Both the position numbers and the translations under genes were made by a program. This document shows positions 1 through 8,938 of a stretch of DNA of 64,000 nt, in pieces (the first letter of the stretch is position 1; each line of letters begins with the position of its first letter). The notes beneath the pieces are model-generated. The model had not been told where the DNA came from, did not search any database, and saw only the letters and a list, made by a program, of their open reading frames with translations. The stretch is taken from NCBI RefSeq assembly GCF_026342435.1, contig NZ_JAPEMT010000001.1, forward strand, positions 1,668,501-1,732,500. Direction: 5' to 3'. The stretch comes from Streptomyces sp. NBC_00237 (GTDB lineage Bacteria; Actinomycetota; Actinomycetes; Streptomycetales; Streptomycetaceae).

Positions 1-28
1 GGAGCCCGTGCTCGGGGACGACGACTGA
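1..28 (+). CDS. C-terminal end of an unidentified protein
   Basis: Bases 2-28 read E-P-V-L-G-D-D-D-stop in frame, which looks like the acidic tail of a gene that begins before the window. Only eight codons are visible, so no function can be given. A GC-rich hairpin follows 14 bases after the stop. Confidence 0.4.
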
Positions 29-42
29 GCCGTCCCTGGGGC

Positions 43-61
43 CTCCCGGCACCTCCGGGAG
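43..61 (+). terminator. Short GC hairpin after the partial gene
   Basis: CTCCCGG (43-49) pairs with CCGGGAG (55-61) around a 5-nt loop. There is no T run, as is usual for Streptomyces hairpin terminators. It lies between the partial gene and the tRNA promoter. Confidence 0.35.
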
Positions 62-77
62 AGGTGACCGACCTGGA

Positions 78-108
78 TTTCACTTTCCGGCAGGTCACAG
101 GCTAGAGT
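78..108 (+). promoter_or_regulatory. Probable tRNA-Ala promoter (copy 1)
   Basis: A -10-like TAGAGT (103-108) lies about 55 bases before the tRNA, with a weak TTTCAC (78-83) 19 bases further up. The second tRNA copy has TAAAGT at nearly the same distance, which supports the assignment. Confidence 0.4.
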
Positions 109-162
109 TCTTCTTGTTCGCAGCGCAGAGCGGGAAACACCCCCGCAGCACCGGGAACACGC

Positions 163-235
163 GGGGCTATAGCTCAGTTGGTAGAGCGCCTGCATGGCAT
201 GCAGGAGGTCAGGAGTTCAATTCTCCTTAGCTCCA
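163..235 (+). tRNA. tRNA-Ala (anticodon GGC), copy 1
   Basis: A complete 73-nt cloverleaf. The acceptor stem GGGGCTA (163-169) pairs with TAGCTCC (228-234) and the discriminator base is A235. The anticodon arm CCTGC-ATGGCAT-GCAGG places GGC at the anticodon, which reads GCC alanine codons. CCA is not encoded, since CA follows the discriminator, so it must be added after transcription. An identical copy lies at 2035-2107, and a strong terminator follows directly. Confidence 0.97.
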
Positions 236-240
236 CAATC

Positions 241-275
241 AAGATCCCGTCCCCGTCTGGGGGCGGGATCTTTTT
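241..275 (+). terminator. Intrinsic terminator of tRNA-Ala copy 1
   Basis: AAGATCCCG (241-249) pairs with CGGGATCTT (264-272), and the stem runs into TTTTT. This is a classical stem plus T run, five bases after the tRNA. Confidence 0.85.
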
Positions 276-344
276 GCTGTCCCTCTTGCGGAGCCGTGAC
301 AGAATCGACGGCCGGAGGGGGCGGCCGCCGAAGGGGAGGGGACG

Positions 345-578
345 ATGGGCGCACACAGGCGGAAGTGTGACTGGTGCGGCAGCGGCACACCGATCGTTCG
401 CGACATGGAACCGGTCAATTCCGAGTACCAGTACTGGTGTGAGGAGTGCGCGCGGGCGCTGATCATAAAAGGCGATCCGATCGAGACGTACCGAGAGTTG
501 GAGGGCGAGCCCATCTACGGCCGTCTGCTCGACGAGCACTGCACCCTCAAGCGCTTCTACTCCTTCGCGCGGGCCTGA
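345..578 (+). CDS. Small zinc-ribbon protein of unknown function
   Basis: 77 residues. Two CxxC pairs, CDWC near residues 8-11 and CEEC near 32-35, suggest a structural zinc ribbon. The C-terminal half is acidic and helix-like. No catalytic motif is visible and I do not recognise a named family. The ATG is preceded by a purine-rich AAGGGGAGGGG, a good ribosome binding site. The 3' end overlaps the end of the opposing mannosyltransferase gene by 22 bases, so the two genes converge. Being small, cysteine-paired and beside a tRNA, it resembles many uncharacterised Streptomyces core proteins. Confidence 0.8.
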   Translation: MGAHRRKCDWCGSGTPIVRDMEPVNSEYQYWCEECARALIIKGDPIETYRELEGEPIYGRLLDEHCTLKRFYSFARA

Positions 579-1897
579 CGTTTTTCGCCCGTTGCATGTG
601 CGTGCGTAGCGTGCGCGTCCCAGGAGTCGCGTCCTCCCGGCATGTACGTCCTGGCGAAGTTCGTGAGACCGAAGCCCGCGAGGACGAAGGCCAGTCCGAC
701 CACGGGATAGCTCGCGGACAGGACGAACTGGCCGAGATCCTGATCGAGTTCGGAACGCCCATGGCGGCCGTGCGGAACCGCCCACAGTGCGTACGAGAAG
801 AAGACGGCGCCCGCCGTCCACGCTCCTGCCTTGCGGCCACGTCCTTCCCCCGCCGCTCGCACGGCGAGGAAGGCGATCAGCGGCACGCACCACACCCAGT
901 GATGTGACCACGAGATCGGACTGATCAGCAGGGCCGTCACCGCACACGTCAGGGCGGCGCGGGCACGGTCACCGCGTAGGGCGGCGTCCACGGCCGTGTA
1001 CAGCCCCATTACGGCGACGAGCGCGGCGACGGCGCCCCACCACGCCCCGGGTGCGCCTGTGTGCAGGAGACGGGCCAGGACGCCGCCCAGAGACTGGTTG
1101 GCGGTGTCCTCCATGTTGCCGACTCGGGATGAATCGAAGAGGGCCCGGGTCCAGAAGGTGTGGGAGTCGCGGGGAAGTAGTACGGCCGAGCCGACCGTCG
1201 CGGCGAGGAACGCGACGACAGCGACCGCGGCCTGTCGCAGCCAAGGATCGTCGCGATACGCACCTGCCCGTCGCCCCCGGGACAGTCCGGCCAGCAGCAG
1301 GAAGACGACGAAGAGCCCGGGGGTGATTTTCACTGCCGTGGCGAGCCCGATGCCCACCCCTGCCCACCGGTGCTCCTCCTTGCGTGTCAGGTCCCACAGG
1401 ACGGCGACTGCGACGGCGAGGTTGATCTGCCCGTACCGCAACGTCGTCCACACGGGCTCGCACCAGACGGCCGCCGCGGCCGACCACAGTGCGGCCTTCG
1501 GGCGGCTCCCTCCGGCCAGCCGGAGGGAGAGGTGCACCAGAGCCACCAGCAGGGCGAGGTTGCCGGCCGTCGCCAGGACACGCAGCAAGTTGAGGTCCGA
1601 CAGCGACAGCGGGGTGAACAGCAGTGCCGCGAAGGGTGGGTACGTCGTCGGAAGGTTCGCGGCAGTGACGCGCATCGCGTAGAGGTCCCCGCCGGACAGC
1701 ACCGTCGCTCCCTCCGCGCGATAGACGGTCAGGTCGATCATCGATACCCGGGCAAAGCGTTGAGCGGCCCAGAAGGTGGCGAAGGAAAGAAGGCAGACCG
1801 CTCCGGCGACGACAGCCGGAGGTCGTGCGCGATCGTTGTGTGCGAGAGCAGGGGTTACGAACCGAGATGTACTCACGGAAGGTGACCGTACCGTCAC
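557..1897 (-). CDS. DUF2029/GT87-type membrane mannosyltransferase
   Basis: 446 residues and mostly hydrophobic, with roughly ten membrane helices. The first loop after helix 1 carries the MIDLTVYRAEG segment typical of actinobacterial GT87/DUF2029 proteins, whose acidic residue is the presumed catalytic base. LPTTYPPFAALL, a second family signature, follows. Known relatives transfer mannose from polyprenyl-phosphate-mannose to lipoglycans outside the membrane, so a C-type glycosyltransferase role in envelope glycan building is likely, but the acceptor is unknown. The start is GTG with no convincing Shine-Dalgarno; a second GTG seven codons in (followed by AGT ACA) is an alternative. The gene converges on the zinc-ribbon gene and overlaps it. 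Confidence 0.85.
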   Translation of the reverse strand: MTVRSPSVSTSRFVTPALAHNDRARPPAVVAGAVCLLSFATFWAAQRFARVSMIDLTVYRAEGATVLSGGDLYAMRVTAANLPTTYPPFAALLFTPLSLSDLNLLRVLATAGNLALLVALVHLSLRLAGGSRPKAALWSAAAAVWCEPVWTTLRYGQINLAVAVAVLWDLTRKEEHRWAGVGIGLATAVKITPGLFVVFLLLAGLSRGRRAGAYRDDPWLRQAAVAVVAFLAATVGSAVLLPRDSHTFWTRALFDSSRVGNMEDTANQSLGGVLARLLHTGAPGAWWGAVAALVAVMGLYTAVDAALRGDRARAALTCAVTALLISPISWSHHWVWCVPLIAFLAVRAAGEGRGRKAGAWTAGAVFFSYALWAVPHGRHGRSELDQDLGQFVLSASYPVVGLAFVLAGFGLTNFARTYMPGGRDSWDAHATHAHATGEKRQARAKE

Positions 1898-1953
1898 TTA
1901 GGGGTGTGGCTGGGTGGATGGTGTGCCTGCTGCGAGAGGGCGTGGAAAGGGAT

Positions 1954-1983
1954 TTGGTGATGCGGCGATGCACCGTCTAAAGT
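1954..1983 (+). promoter_or_regulatory. Probable tRNA-Ala promoter (copy 2)
   Basis: TTGGTG (1954-1959) and TAAAGT (1978-1983) are separated by 18 bases, and the -10 lies 52 bases before the tRNA. The layout parallels copy 1, though the flanking sequence differs. Confidence 0.5.
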
Positions 1984-2034
1984 TGGCGATGTCGCCGGGG
2001 GAAACCACGGAAAACGACACGAAGTGCACAGCAC

Positions 2035-2107
2035 GGGGCTATAGCTCAGTTGGTAGAGCGCCTGCATGGCATGCAGGAGGTCAGGAGTTCAATTCTCCTT
2101 AGCTCCA
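2035..2107 (+). tRNA. tRNA-Ala (anticodon GGC), copy 2
   Basis: The 73 bases are identical to the tRNA at 163-235: same acceptor stem, same ATGGCAT anticodon loop and no encoded CCA. Flanking sequences differ, so each copy has its own promoter and terminator. Confidence 0.97.
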
Positions 2108-2116
2108 CAGTGAAAG

Positions 2117-2153
2117 AAGAGGCGGGCCGTCCGATCGGACGGCCCGCCTCTTT
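2117..2153 (+). terminator. Perfect hairpin terminator of tRNA-Ala copy 2
   Basis: A perfect 36-base inverted repeat (2117-2152) centred on CGATCG ends in TTT. It also serves the end of the opposing NuoF-like gene, whose stop is at 2185, so it is probably bidirectional. Confidence 0.85.
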
Positions 2154-2184
2154 GTCGTACGCAGGCCCTGTTGGTGGCTGTCAA

Positions 2185-3771
2185 TTACTGCCCTGCTCCA
2201 GGGGCTTGGGGGGAAGCGGCGGGAGCACGCCCGGCAGGGGACTCCTCCAGGCGCAGGGCGAGGGCGGGGCACCGGCGTACCGCACGGCGGGCGCGGTCGT
2301 GCAGATGCAGGGGCACCGAGGCGTCCGCGAAGGCGGGGTAGCCGTCATGCCCCATACGGATCAGCTCGGGGACCACGTCCGCGCACAGGCCGTGTCCCTG
2401 GCACAGGGTCCAGTCGACCTCCAGCTTCTCGCCGCTGGGCGCTCCCTCGGTGGGGTGGGTTCCGCGCCGTGCAGGGGCGGGCAGGGGCAGCACGGCGCTC
2501 GTAGGACGCCCGCAGCCGGGACCCAGTACGTGCGCCGCCAGATCGTCGGTGAAGGCGTTCAGGGCGGACAGCAGGAACCGTACCGAGCCGTCCGGGTGCT
2601 TGCAGGCACCCCTGCCCTTCGCCGCCTGGGTGACCTCTCGCAATGCCTCCAACGCGGCCTGGCCACCCCCCTCCAGCACGTCGGAGAGCCCACCGGCCGC
2701 AGCGGGCAGTCCGAGCCTGCAAGGCCCGCACTGGCCCGCGCTCTCGGCGGCCAGCCAGTTCGCGACGCGCAGCGTCTCGCCCAGGGGGCAGGTCTCCGGG
2801 CCGATCGGCAGCAGCGCACCCGCACCCAGGGCCCCGCCGAACGACGCCAGGGAGGCTCGGGACACGGCGGCGTCGTGTGCGGCGTACGCGTCGATCCAGC
2901 TGCCGTGGTAGCCGCCGGTCAGAACACCCTGGGGGAGCGGTGGGGCACCGGCCAACCGCAGGACGTAGCCCAGCGGAACACCGGAGGGGGCCTCCACCAC
3001 CAGAGGGCGGGCAACGGCACCCGAGAGGGTGAGGAGGACGGTGCCGGGCTCGTCGGGAACACCGGTACGGGTATAGCGACGCGGGCCCAATCTGGCGGCC
3101 ACCGCGAGCTGCGCGAACGTCTCGGCGTTGGACAACAGGGTGGGAGCGCCCGCCACACCGGACTCGGCGGCGCGTTCGCGGCGGCCGGGAGGCAGCGCGG
3201 GACCGCCGTTCACGGCGCGTATCACGGCGGACGCCTCGCCGGACACCATGCGCTCGGGAGTGCGCACGATCCGGGCACGGATACCGCGGTTGCGGATACG
3301 GCGGTCGGTGAGGCCACGTTCGTCGAAAGCGTCCCGCATCGACGCCTCTGTGGAGTCCCGGGTCACGGCGACGACGAGGGTGTGCGCACCGAGCGCCTCC
3401 GCGGCGAGCAGCGCACCGTCCAGTACGAGGTGTGGGGCACGGTTGACCAGCACGGAGTCCTTGCGGCAGGCCGGTTCGCCCTCGCTGGCGTTGACGACCA
3501 CGACGGGGCGCAGTCCGCGACGGGCCGCCGCCTTGGCCACGGCCCGTAACTTCCCGGCGAACGGGAAACCCGCGCCGCCCCGGCCGAGGAGCGAAATGTC
3601 CTCGGCGAGAGCGGCCAGCCGATCGCCCGGAACAGGGGCGAGGGGGCCGTGCACCTTCAGGTGGGTGGCGAGATCGAGGCGGGCGGCCGTGTCGAAGCCG
3701 CTGGTGAGGTGGGGAAGTCCGACGGTGATGACGTGCGGGACGTCGGGAAGGGGAGCGTTGCGGGCGTTCAC
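2185..3771 (-). CDS. NuoF-like flavoprotein fused to a C-terminal ferredoxin
   Basis: 528 residues. The FMN/NADH-binding fold of complex I NuoF is shown by GRGGAGFP (63-70) and NASEGEP (94-100). In the iron-sulfur region the usual CxxCxxC reads A345-x2-C348-x2-C351, so the first cysteine is lost; C390 is kept. From about residue 450 a small ferredoxin follows, with CQGHGLC and a later RCP, as in single-cluster 3Fe-4S-type ferredoxins. The protein probably passes electrons between NAD(P)H and a partner. The start is GTG 3771, which overlaps the upstream stop as GTGA and has GGAG 8 bases before it, so it is coupled to the membrane reductase gene. Leu75 is a TTA codon, hinting at bldA control. 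Substrate and physiological role are unknown. Confidence 0.85.
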   Translation of the reverse strand: MNARNAPLPDVPHVITVGLPHLTSGFDTAARLDLATHLKVHGPLAPVPGDRLAALAEDISLLGRGGAGFPFAGKLRAVAKAAARRGLRPVVVVNASEGEPACRKDSVLVNRAPHLVLDGALLAAEALGAHTLVVAVTRDSTEASMRDAFDERGLTDRRIRNRGIRARIVRTPERMVSGEASAVIRAVNGGPALPPGRRERAAESGVAGAPTLLSNAETFAQLAVAARLGPRRYTRTGVPDEPGTVLLTLSGAVARPLVVEAPSGVPLGYVLRLAGAPPLPQGVLTGGYHGSWIDAYAAHDAAVSRASLASFGGALGAGALLPIGPETCPLGETLRVANWLAAESAGQCGPCRLGLPAAAGGLSDVLEGGGQAALEALREVTQAAKGRGACKHPDGSVRFLLSALNAFTDDLAAHVLGPGCGRPTSAVLPLPAPARRGTHPTEGAPSGEKLEVDWTLCQGHGLCADVVPELIRMGHDGYPAFADASVPLHLHDRARRAVRRCPALALRLEESPAGRAPAASPQAPGAGQ

Positions 3772-4586
3772 CTGCGGTCTCCTGTAGGGGTACGCGCGTG
3801 CCGGGGCTGGGGCAGAGCGGCGCGCGGCTCTTTGCCGTGGGGAAGCCGGCGCGGAGCGGGCCCGTGCCGCGGCGGGGCCAGCGCGCCGGCAACGATGCTC
3901 TTCTTGAGGCGCTCGGGGAGCAGCCGAAGACACAGCACCGCCGTCACCGACGCCAGGCACAGGGCGTACGTCACGACGACCCACCCGGCGGCGGGCCGAC
4001 CGGTGAACAGGCCGTGCAGCAGGGCCGAGCACCACGCGGGGTACGCCAGCATGTGCAGCGCACGCCACCGCCCCGGCAGCACACGGCCGGGGGCCGCGAA
4101 CGCGCTGCGCAAGGCCCCCGTCGTGGCGGCCGCGACCATCAGGACTCCAGCCAGCGAGCCGAATCCGACGAGAACCGCCGTGCCGGAGGGGCGGCCCGCG
4201 AACGGCACGAGGGTCGCCAGCAGCGAGACGTGGCCGAGCGCGACCTTGACCGTGAGGTGCAGCAGGAGCAGGCACAGGGAGGAGATCGCGGTGACACGGT
4301 GTACCCCCTGCGCGATCAGCCGGTGCCGGGGTCGCAGCAGCAGCCGGTCGGTGGCGAGTAGGCCCCAGGCGACGGACGCGGTCAACGACACGAGGGTCAG
4401 AACACCCGTGGTGAAGTCGAGCGCCGCTCGGAGACCGTCGTCGCCGAGGACGGCGACCAGAGGCGGCACGGGCAGCGCGAGGACGGACAGCAGGCGGGGG
4501 AACGCGCGTCGGGAGGGCCGTCGGCCCGGGGCCGGTGGTACGGCCGGTGCGGCCGCTTTGTGGTGCGCACGCGGACGAAGATTCAT
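3768..4586 (-). CDS. Ferric-reductase-like six-helix membrane protein
   Basis: 272 residues with about six membrane helices. Histidines lie inside helices (LLLLHLTVK, WRALHMLAYPAW, ALLHGLF), as in the di-heme ferric reductase/cytochrome b transmembrane domain. The N-terminus is basic and Pro/Ala-rich, as is the C-terminal tail (KSIVAGAL onward). No FAD or NAD domain is present, so it needs a soluble donor, and the coupled NuoF-ferredoxin downstream (GTGA overlap) is the obvious partner. The start ATG 4586 is taken because the longer upstream reading lacks family sequence; CCGGAG lies about 11 bases before it. It probably moves electrons across the membrane; the acceptor is unknown. Confidence 0.75.
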   Translation of the reverse strand: MNLRPRAHHKAAAPAVPPAPGRRPSRRAFPRLLSVLALPVPPLVAVLGDDGLRAALDFTTGVLTLVSLTASVAWGLLATDRLLLRPRHRLIAQGVHRVTAISSLCLLLLHLTVKVALGHVSLLATLVPFAGRPSGTAVLVGFGSLAGVLMVAAATTGALRSAFAAPGRVLPGRWRALHMLAYPAWCSALLHGLFTGRPAAGWVVVTYALCLASVTAVLCLRLLPERLKKSIVAGALAPPRHGPAPRRLPHGKEPRAALPQPRHARTPTGDRR

Positions 4587-4838
4587 GGGCGAGGACTCCG
4601 GAAGCTCGGGAATGTGGTCCCGTGGCGGGAGGCTAGGCGGCGTGGTGCGGGGCACAGGGGGGTTTGGTGGTTCCCCAGTGCCCGGGGAGTGCGGACGGGT
4701 ACGGTCCGCGCAGCACCTGACGGAGGAAGGCCGTACGAGGCCGGAGAACCCTGCAGCGCATCCGCCGGAACCTCGCACCCCATCCGCGCCCCGGCAAGCT
4801 CGATGCGGCGCCCGCGACCCCTGCGGTACCCTGACGCC

Positions 4839-4877
4839 ATGCGTGCCGTACGCCTTCTGCTTAGTGAGCCGCGCTGA
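4839..4877 (+). CDS. leuS leader peptide with a run of Leu codons
   Basis: The reading frame is ATG CGT GCC GTA CGC CTT CTG CTT AGT and onward, ending in TGA, giving MRAVRLLLSEPR. Three consecutive Leu codons, two of them the rare CTT, suit a sensor of charged tRNA-Leu. The -10-like hexamer is so close that the leader message is probably leaderless. The peptide itself is not expected to function. Confidence 0.75.
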   Translation: MRAVRLLLSEPR

Positions 4878-4921
4878 TCAGTACCGACCGGTGAAAACAC
4901 CTGGTCGGACTCGGCGCGGCG

Positions 4922-4946
4922 TCCCCTCCTGTGCGAGGGGATTTTT
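4922..4946 (+). terminator. Attenuator terminator before leuS
   Basis: A 7-bp GC-rich stem (4922-4928/4935-4941) with a 6-nt loop is followed by five T. It lies 45 bases downstream of the leader stop and 57 bases before leuS, and would stop transcription when leucyl-tRNA is abundant. Confidence 0.75.
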
Positions 4947-5003
4947 CATTTCCGCAGGCAGAGATCCGTAGGCAGAGACGAAATCGATGGAGCTTCGAAA
5001 ATC

Positions 5004-7889
5004 ATGAGCGAGATGAATGCCGCTGCCGCTGCCGAGACGGCAGCCGCGCACCGCTACACGGCTGCCATGGCCGCCGACATCGAGGCACGCTGGCAGGACT
5101 TCTGGGACCAGGAAGGCACCTACGAGGCGCCCAACCCCGGTGACGGAGACCTGTCGGGCGACGCGGAGCTGGCCGCGAAGCCCAAGAAGTTCATCATGGA
5201 CATGTTCCCGTACCCGTCCGGTGCGGGTCTGCACGTCGGCCACCCGCTGGGCTACATCGCCACCGACGTCCACGCCCGCCACCTGCGCATGACCGGCCAC
5301 AACGTGCTGCACACGCTGGGCTTCGACGCCTTCGGCCTGCCCGCCGAGCAGTACGCCGTGCAGACCGGCACGCACCCGCGGACCTCCACCGAGGCCAACA
5401 TGGCCAACATGAAGGACCAGCTGCGCCGCCTGGGCCTCGGCCACGACAAGCGCCGTTCGTTCGCGACGATCGATCCCGAGTACTACAAGTGGACGCAGTG
5501 GATCTTCGTCCAGATCTTCAACTCCTGGTACGACGCCGACGCCAAGAAGGCCCGCCCGATCGCCGAGCTGGTCGCCCAGTTCGAGAGCGGTGAGCGTGCC
5601 GTTCCCGGCGGCCGCACCTGGGCCGGTATGAACGCCGCTGAACGTGCCGACCTGCTGAGCGAGTACCGGCTGGCGTACGCCTCCGACGCACCCGTGAACT
5701 GGGCGCCGGGCCTGGGCACCGTGCTGGCCAACGAGGAGGTCACCGCCGACGGCCGTTCCGAGCGCGGCAACTTCCCCGTCTTCAAGGCGAAGCTGCGCCA
5801 GTGGAACATGCGCATCACCGCCTACTCCGACCGCCTGATCGACGACCTGGACGGCCTGGACTGGCCCGAGGCGATCAAGCTGCAGCAGCGCAACTGGATC
5901 GGTCGCAGCGAGGGCGCCCGCGTCGACTTCGCCGTGGACGGCAACGCCGACAAGAAGGTCACCGTCTTCACCACGCGCCAGGACACCCTGTTCGGTGCCA
6001 CCTACATGGTGCTGGCGCCCGAGCACGACCTGGTCGCGGGCATCGTCCCGGATGCCTGGCCCGAGGGCACCCACGACGTGTGGACCGGCGGGCACGCCAC
6101 TCCGGACGAGGCAGTCGCCGCGTACCGCAAGCAGGCCGCCGCGAAGTCCGATGTCGAGCGGCAGACCGACGCGAAGGAGAAGACCGGCGTCTTCACCGGT
6201 GCGTACGCGACCAACCCGGTAAGTGGTGGAAAAGTCCCCGTTTTCATCGCCGACTACGTGCTGATGGGCTACGGCACGGGCGCGATCATGGCCGTGCCCG
6301 CGCACGACACCCGTGACTTCGCGTTCGCGCGAGCCTTCGAGCTGCCGATGCGCTGCGTCGTCGAGCCGACGGACGGGCGCGGCGAGGACCCGGCCGAGTG
6401 GGACGACGCGTTCGCCTCGTACGACGGGAAGATCGTCAACTCCGCAGCCGCAGACACCGTCTCGCTAGACGGGCTGGGCGTCGTCGACGCGAAGATCCGC
6501 ATGACCGAGTGGCTGGCCGACAACGGCTTCGGCGAGGGCACCATCAACTACCGGCTGCGCGACTGGCTGTTCAGCCGTCAGCGCTACTGGGGCGAGCCCT
6601 TCCCGATCGTCTACGACGAGGACGGCATCGCGCACTCCCTGCCCGAGTCGATGCTGCCGCTGGAACTGCCCGAGGTCGAGGACTACTCGCCGCGCACCTT
6701 CGACCCGGAGGACGCCGACGCGCAGCCCGAGACGCCGCTGTCGCGCAACCAGGACTGGGTCAACGTCACTCTGGACCTGGGGGACGGCCCGAAGAAGTAC
6801 CGCCGCGAGACCAACACCATGCCCAACTGGGCCGGTTCCTGCTGGTACGAGCTGCGCTACCTGGACCCGCACAACAGCGACAAGCTGGTCGACCCGGCCG
6901 TCGAGCAGTACTGGATGGGGCCGCGCGAGGGCATGCCGCACGGCGGCGTCGATCTGTACGTCGGCGGCCAGGAGCATGCGGTGCTGCACCTGCTGTACGC
7001 CCGATTCTGGTCGAAGGTGCTGTTCGACCTGGGGCACGTCTCCTCGTCCGAGCCGTTCCACAAGCTGTACAACCAGGGCATGATCCAGGCATTCGTCTAC
7101 CGGGACGCACGCGGCATTGCCGTCCCGGCGGTCGAGGTCGAGGAGCGCGACGGCGGCTTCTACTACCAGGGCGAGAAGGTCAGCCGAGTCCTGGGCAAGA
7201 TGGGCAAGTCCCTGAAGAACGCCGTCACCCCGGACGAGATCTCCGCCGAGTACGGTGCGGACACCCTGCGCCTGTACGAGATGGCGATGGGCCCGCTGGA
7301 CGTGTCGCGCCCGTGGGACACCCGTGCGGTCGTCGGTCAGTACCGGCTGCTGCAGCGCCTGTGGCGCAACGTCGTCGACGAGACGACCGGCGAGGCCACT
7401 GTCACGGACACCGAGCCGGACGAGGACACCCTGCGTGCCCTGCACAAGGCGATCGACGGTGTCGGTCAGGACATGTCCGGAATGCGCTTCAACACCGCCA
7501 TCGCCAAGGTCACCGAGCTGAACAACCACCTGACGAAGTCGGGCGGCCCGGTGTCGCGCTCTGTCGCCGAGCGTCTGGTGCTGTTGGTCGCCCCGCTGGC
7601 CCCGCACATCGCCGAGGAACTGTGGCGGAAGCTGGGTCACAGCGAGTCGGTCGTTCACCAGGACTTCCCCGTCGCGGACCCGGCGTACGTCGTCGACGAG
7701 ACCGTGACCTGCGTCGTCCAGATCAAGGGCAAGGTCAAGGCGCGCCTGGAGATCTCCCCCTCCATCGGCGACGACGAGCTGGAGAAGCTGGCCCTGGCCG
7801 ACCCTGCGGTCGTTGCGGCCCTGGGTGGTGCGGGCATCCGCAAGGTGATCGTGCGGGCTCCGAAGCTGGTGAACATCGTCCCGGCGTAA
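5004..7889 (+). CDS. leuS: Leucyl-tRNA synthetase
   Basis: 961 residues, full length for a bacterial LeuRS. The class I signature HIGH appears as HVGH (77-80) after FPYPSGAGL. The catalytic loop reads KMGKS (732-736) rather than the textbook KMSKS. Between them lie the CP1 editing domain ([19 protein letters not shown] and the DTRD region) and the leucine-specific insert. A C-terminal anticodon-binding and tRNA-contact domain ends in [12 protein letters not shown]. It charges tRNA-Leu in the cytoplasm and edits misactivated isoleucine, valine and similar residues. The ATG at 5004 has GGAG about 11 bases upstream. Expression is probably set by the leucine attenuator in front of it. Confidence 0.98.
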   Translation: MSEMNAAAAAETAAAHRYTAAMAADIEARWQDFWDQEGTYEAPNPGDGDLSGDAELAAKPKKFIMDMFPYPSGAGLHVGHPLGYIATDVHARHLRMTGHNVLHTLGFDAFGLPAEQYAVQTGTHPRTSTEANMANMKDQLRRLGLGHDKRRSFATIDPEYYKWTQWIFVQIFNSWYDADAKKARPIAELVAQFESGERAVPGGRTWAGMNAAERADLLSEYRLAYASDAPVNWAPGLGTVLANEEVTADGRSERGNFPVFKAKLRQWNMRITAYSDRLIDDLDGLDWPEAIKLQQRNWIGRSEGARVDFAVDGNADKKVTVFTTRQDTLFGATYMVLAPEHDLVAGIVPDAWPEGTHDVWTGGHATPDEAVAAYRKQAAAKSDVERQTDAKEKTGVFTGAYATNPVSGGKVPVFIADYVLMGYGTGAIMAVPAHDTRDFAFARAFELPMRCVVEPTDGRGEDPAEWDDAFASYDGKIVNSAAADTVSLDGLGVVDAKIRMTEWLADNGFGEGTINYRLRDWLFSRQRYWGEPFPIVYDEDGIAHSLPESMLPLELPEVEDYSPRTFDPEDADAQPETPLSRNQDWVNVTLDLGDGPKKYRRETNTMPNWAGSCWYELRYLDPHNSDKLVDPAVEQYWMGPREGMPHGGVDLYVGGQEHAVLHLLYARFWSKVLFDLGHVSSSEPFHKLYNQGMIQAFVYRDARGIAVPAVEVEERDGGFYYQGEKVSRVLGKMGKSLKNAVTPDEISAEYGADTLRLYEMAMGPLDVSRPWDTRAVVGQYRLLQRLWRNVVDETTGEATVTDTEPDEDTLRALHKAIDGVGQDMSGMRFNTAIAKVTELNNHLTKSGGPVSRSVAERLVLLVAPLAPHIAEELWRKLGHSESVVHQDFPVADPAYVVDETVTCVVQIKGKVKARLEISPSIGDDELEKLALADPAVVAALGGAGIRKVIVRAPKLVNIVPA

Positions 7890-8097
7890 CACCGAGAGAC
7901 AGTTCCGGCACTACGCCCGGAATCGTATGAAAGGAGCAGCCGGGAACACTGGCTGAGGGCTTTCCCCTACGGGCAGGTTGGGGGTTCCGATGGAACCTCT
8001 CGCCTGCCCTCTCCGTTTACCGTGGAGAAGCCGGTTCACTCGTGAGCCGGTGACCGGTCGTTCGGCCGGGTCTGTCGGACTATCGCGGAGGGGCGTC

Positions 8098-8865
8098 ATG
8101 GAAGCTGTCGTCATCCTGATCATGGCGCTGCTCTTCTTCGCCTTCGTGGGACTGGGGGTGTACGTCACTGTGAAGGCGGTCGGAGCCGCCCGTCGCGGAG
8201 TGGACCGCACCATCGCCCAGGCCAGGCGCACCGTCGAGGACACCACGTTGAAGGCGAAGAGCTACGGCCAGCCCGGCATGGGCAGCGAACTGGCCCGGTT
8301 GCGGCTCTCGCTGCGCACGTCCATGCGGGCCACCCAGGAAGCGCTGACCACAGGCGTGACCTCCGACGCCTCGCTGACGGAATCCGTCGCGCTGTTCGAG
8401 CGGCTCAGTGAGTACGGTCACCAGCTGGACGACGAGCTGCGCCGCCTGGAGCGGGACCCCGACAAGGAGCGGGCCGCCGATCGGATTCCCGAGCTCCGCG
8501 AGCGTACGGAACAGGTCGTTTCCTCGGCGGACTCGCTGCGGTGGGCGGTCCGGGACCGGGCGCAGAAGTTCGCGGACGACGACCTCGCCTCGCTGAGCGA
8601 GCAGATCCGCATGGAGTCCGGGGCGCTGCGGCACTGGGCCGCGGTCGAGCCGGAACCGGAGCAGCGGGACACCGCCCGGCAGCCGGGAGCGACCGCCACA
8701 CCCTCGCAGACCTGGCCGCGGACCGCGGGCACGGGGCCGGGGGCCCCCGAGGAGAACTCCGGGAGCGCCGCGGCTTCCGCGCCCCAGGCGATCACCGGCC
8801 GTGACCCGAACCGCCAGCCCACGTACCCGTGGCAGAAGGCCCCCCGCCCCGAGAGCACCACCTGA
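8098..8865 (+). CDS. Membrane-anchored coiled-coil protein of unknown function
   Basis: 255 residues. One N-terminal membrane helix (about residues 3-27, VVILIMALLFFAFVGLGVYV) is followed by a charged, helix-rich region (about 30-180) that looks coiled-coil, then a disordered Pro/Thr/Ala-rich tail. No enzyme motif is visible. The start ATG has a strong GGAGGGG 4-10 bases before it; an in-frame upstream extension from 7981 lacks such a site. The gene lies between leuS and a degV gene. An N-in anchor with a cytoplasmic coil is a guess, and a scaffold or envelope role cannot be told apart. Confidence 0.8.
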   Translation: MEAVVILIMALLFFAFVGLGVYVTVKAVGAARRGVDRTIAQARRTVEDTTLKAKSYGQPGMGSELARLRLSLRTSMRATQEALTTGVTSDASLTESVALFERLSEYGHQLDDELRRLERDPDKERAADRIPELRERTEQVVSSADSLRWAVRDRAQKFADDDLASLSEQIRMESGALRHWAAVEPEPEQRDTARQPGATATPSQTWPRTAGTGPGAPEENSGSAAASAPQAITGRDPNRQPTYPWQKAPRPESTT

Positions 8866-8938
8866 GTTCGGCCGGGCGGCAGCCGGTGCCGAGGGGCCGG
8901 GCTGCCGCCGGGCTTCGCCTGCGGGTAACCTCCCGCTC

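Larger units (their letters stand above)
4827..4946 (+). promoter_or_regulatory. leuS attenuator (promoter, leader, antiterminator, terminator)
   Basis: TACCCT (4827-4832) is a -10-like box 6 bases before a 12-codon leader. A stable hairpin follows: CCGACCGGTG (4884-4893) against CACC-T-GGTCGG (4898-4908). The terminator is TCCCCTC (4922-4928) against GAGGGGA (4935-4941) plus TTTTT. GCCGCGC in the leader (4868-4874) is complementary to GCGCGGC (4914-4920), just before the terminator, giving a possible alternative fold. Ribosome stalling at Leu codons would decide which fold forms. Attenuators upstream of leuS have been proposed for some Streptomyces; the fold given here is my inference. Confidence 0.75.

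Noticed and set aside
4987..5007. Six-codon ORF overlapping the leuS start (ATGGAGCTTCGAAAATCATG)
   Set aside because: It contains the leuS ribosome binding site and ends at the start codon by ATGA; it could couple translation but is too short to claim.
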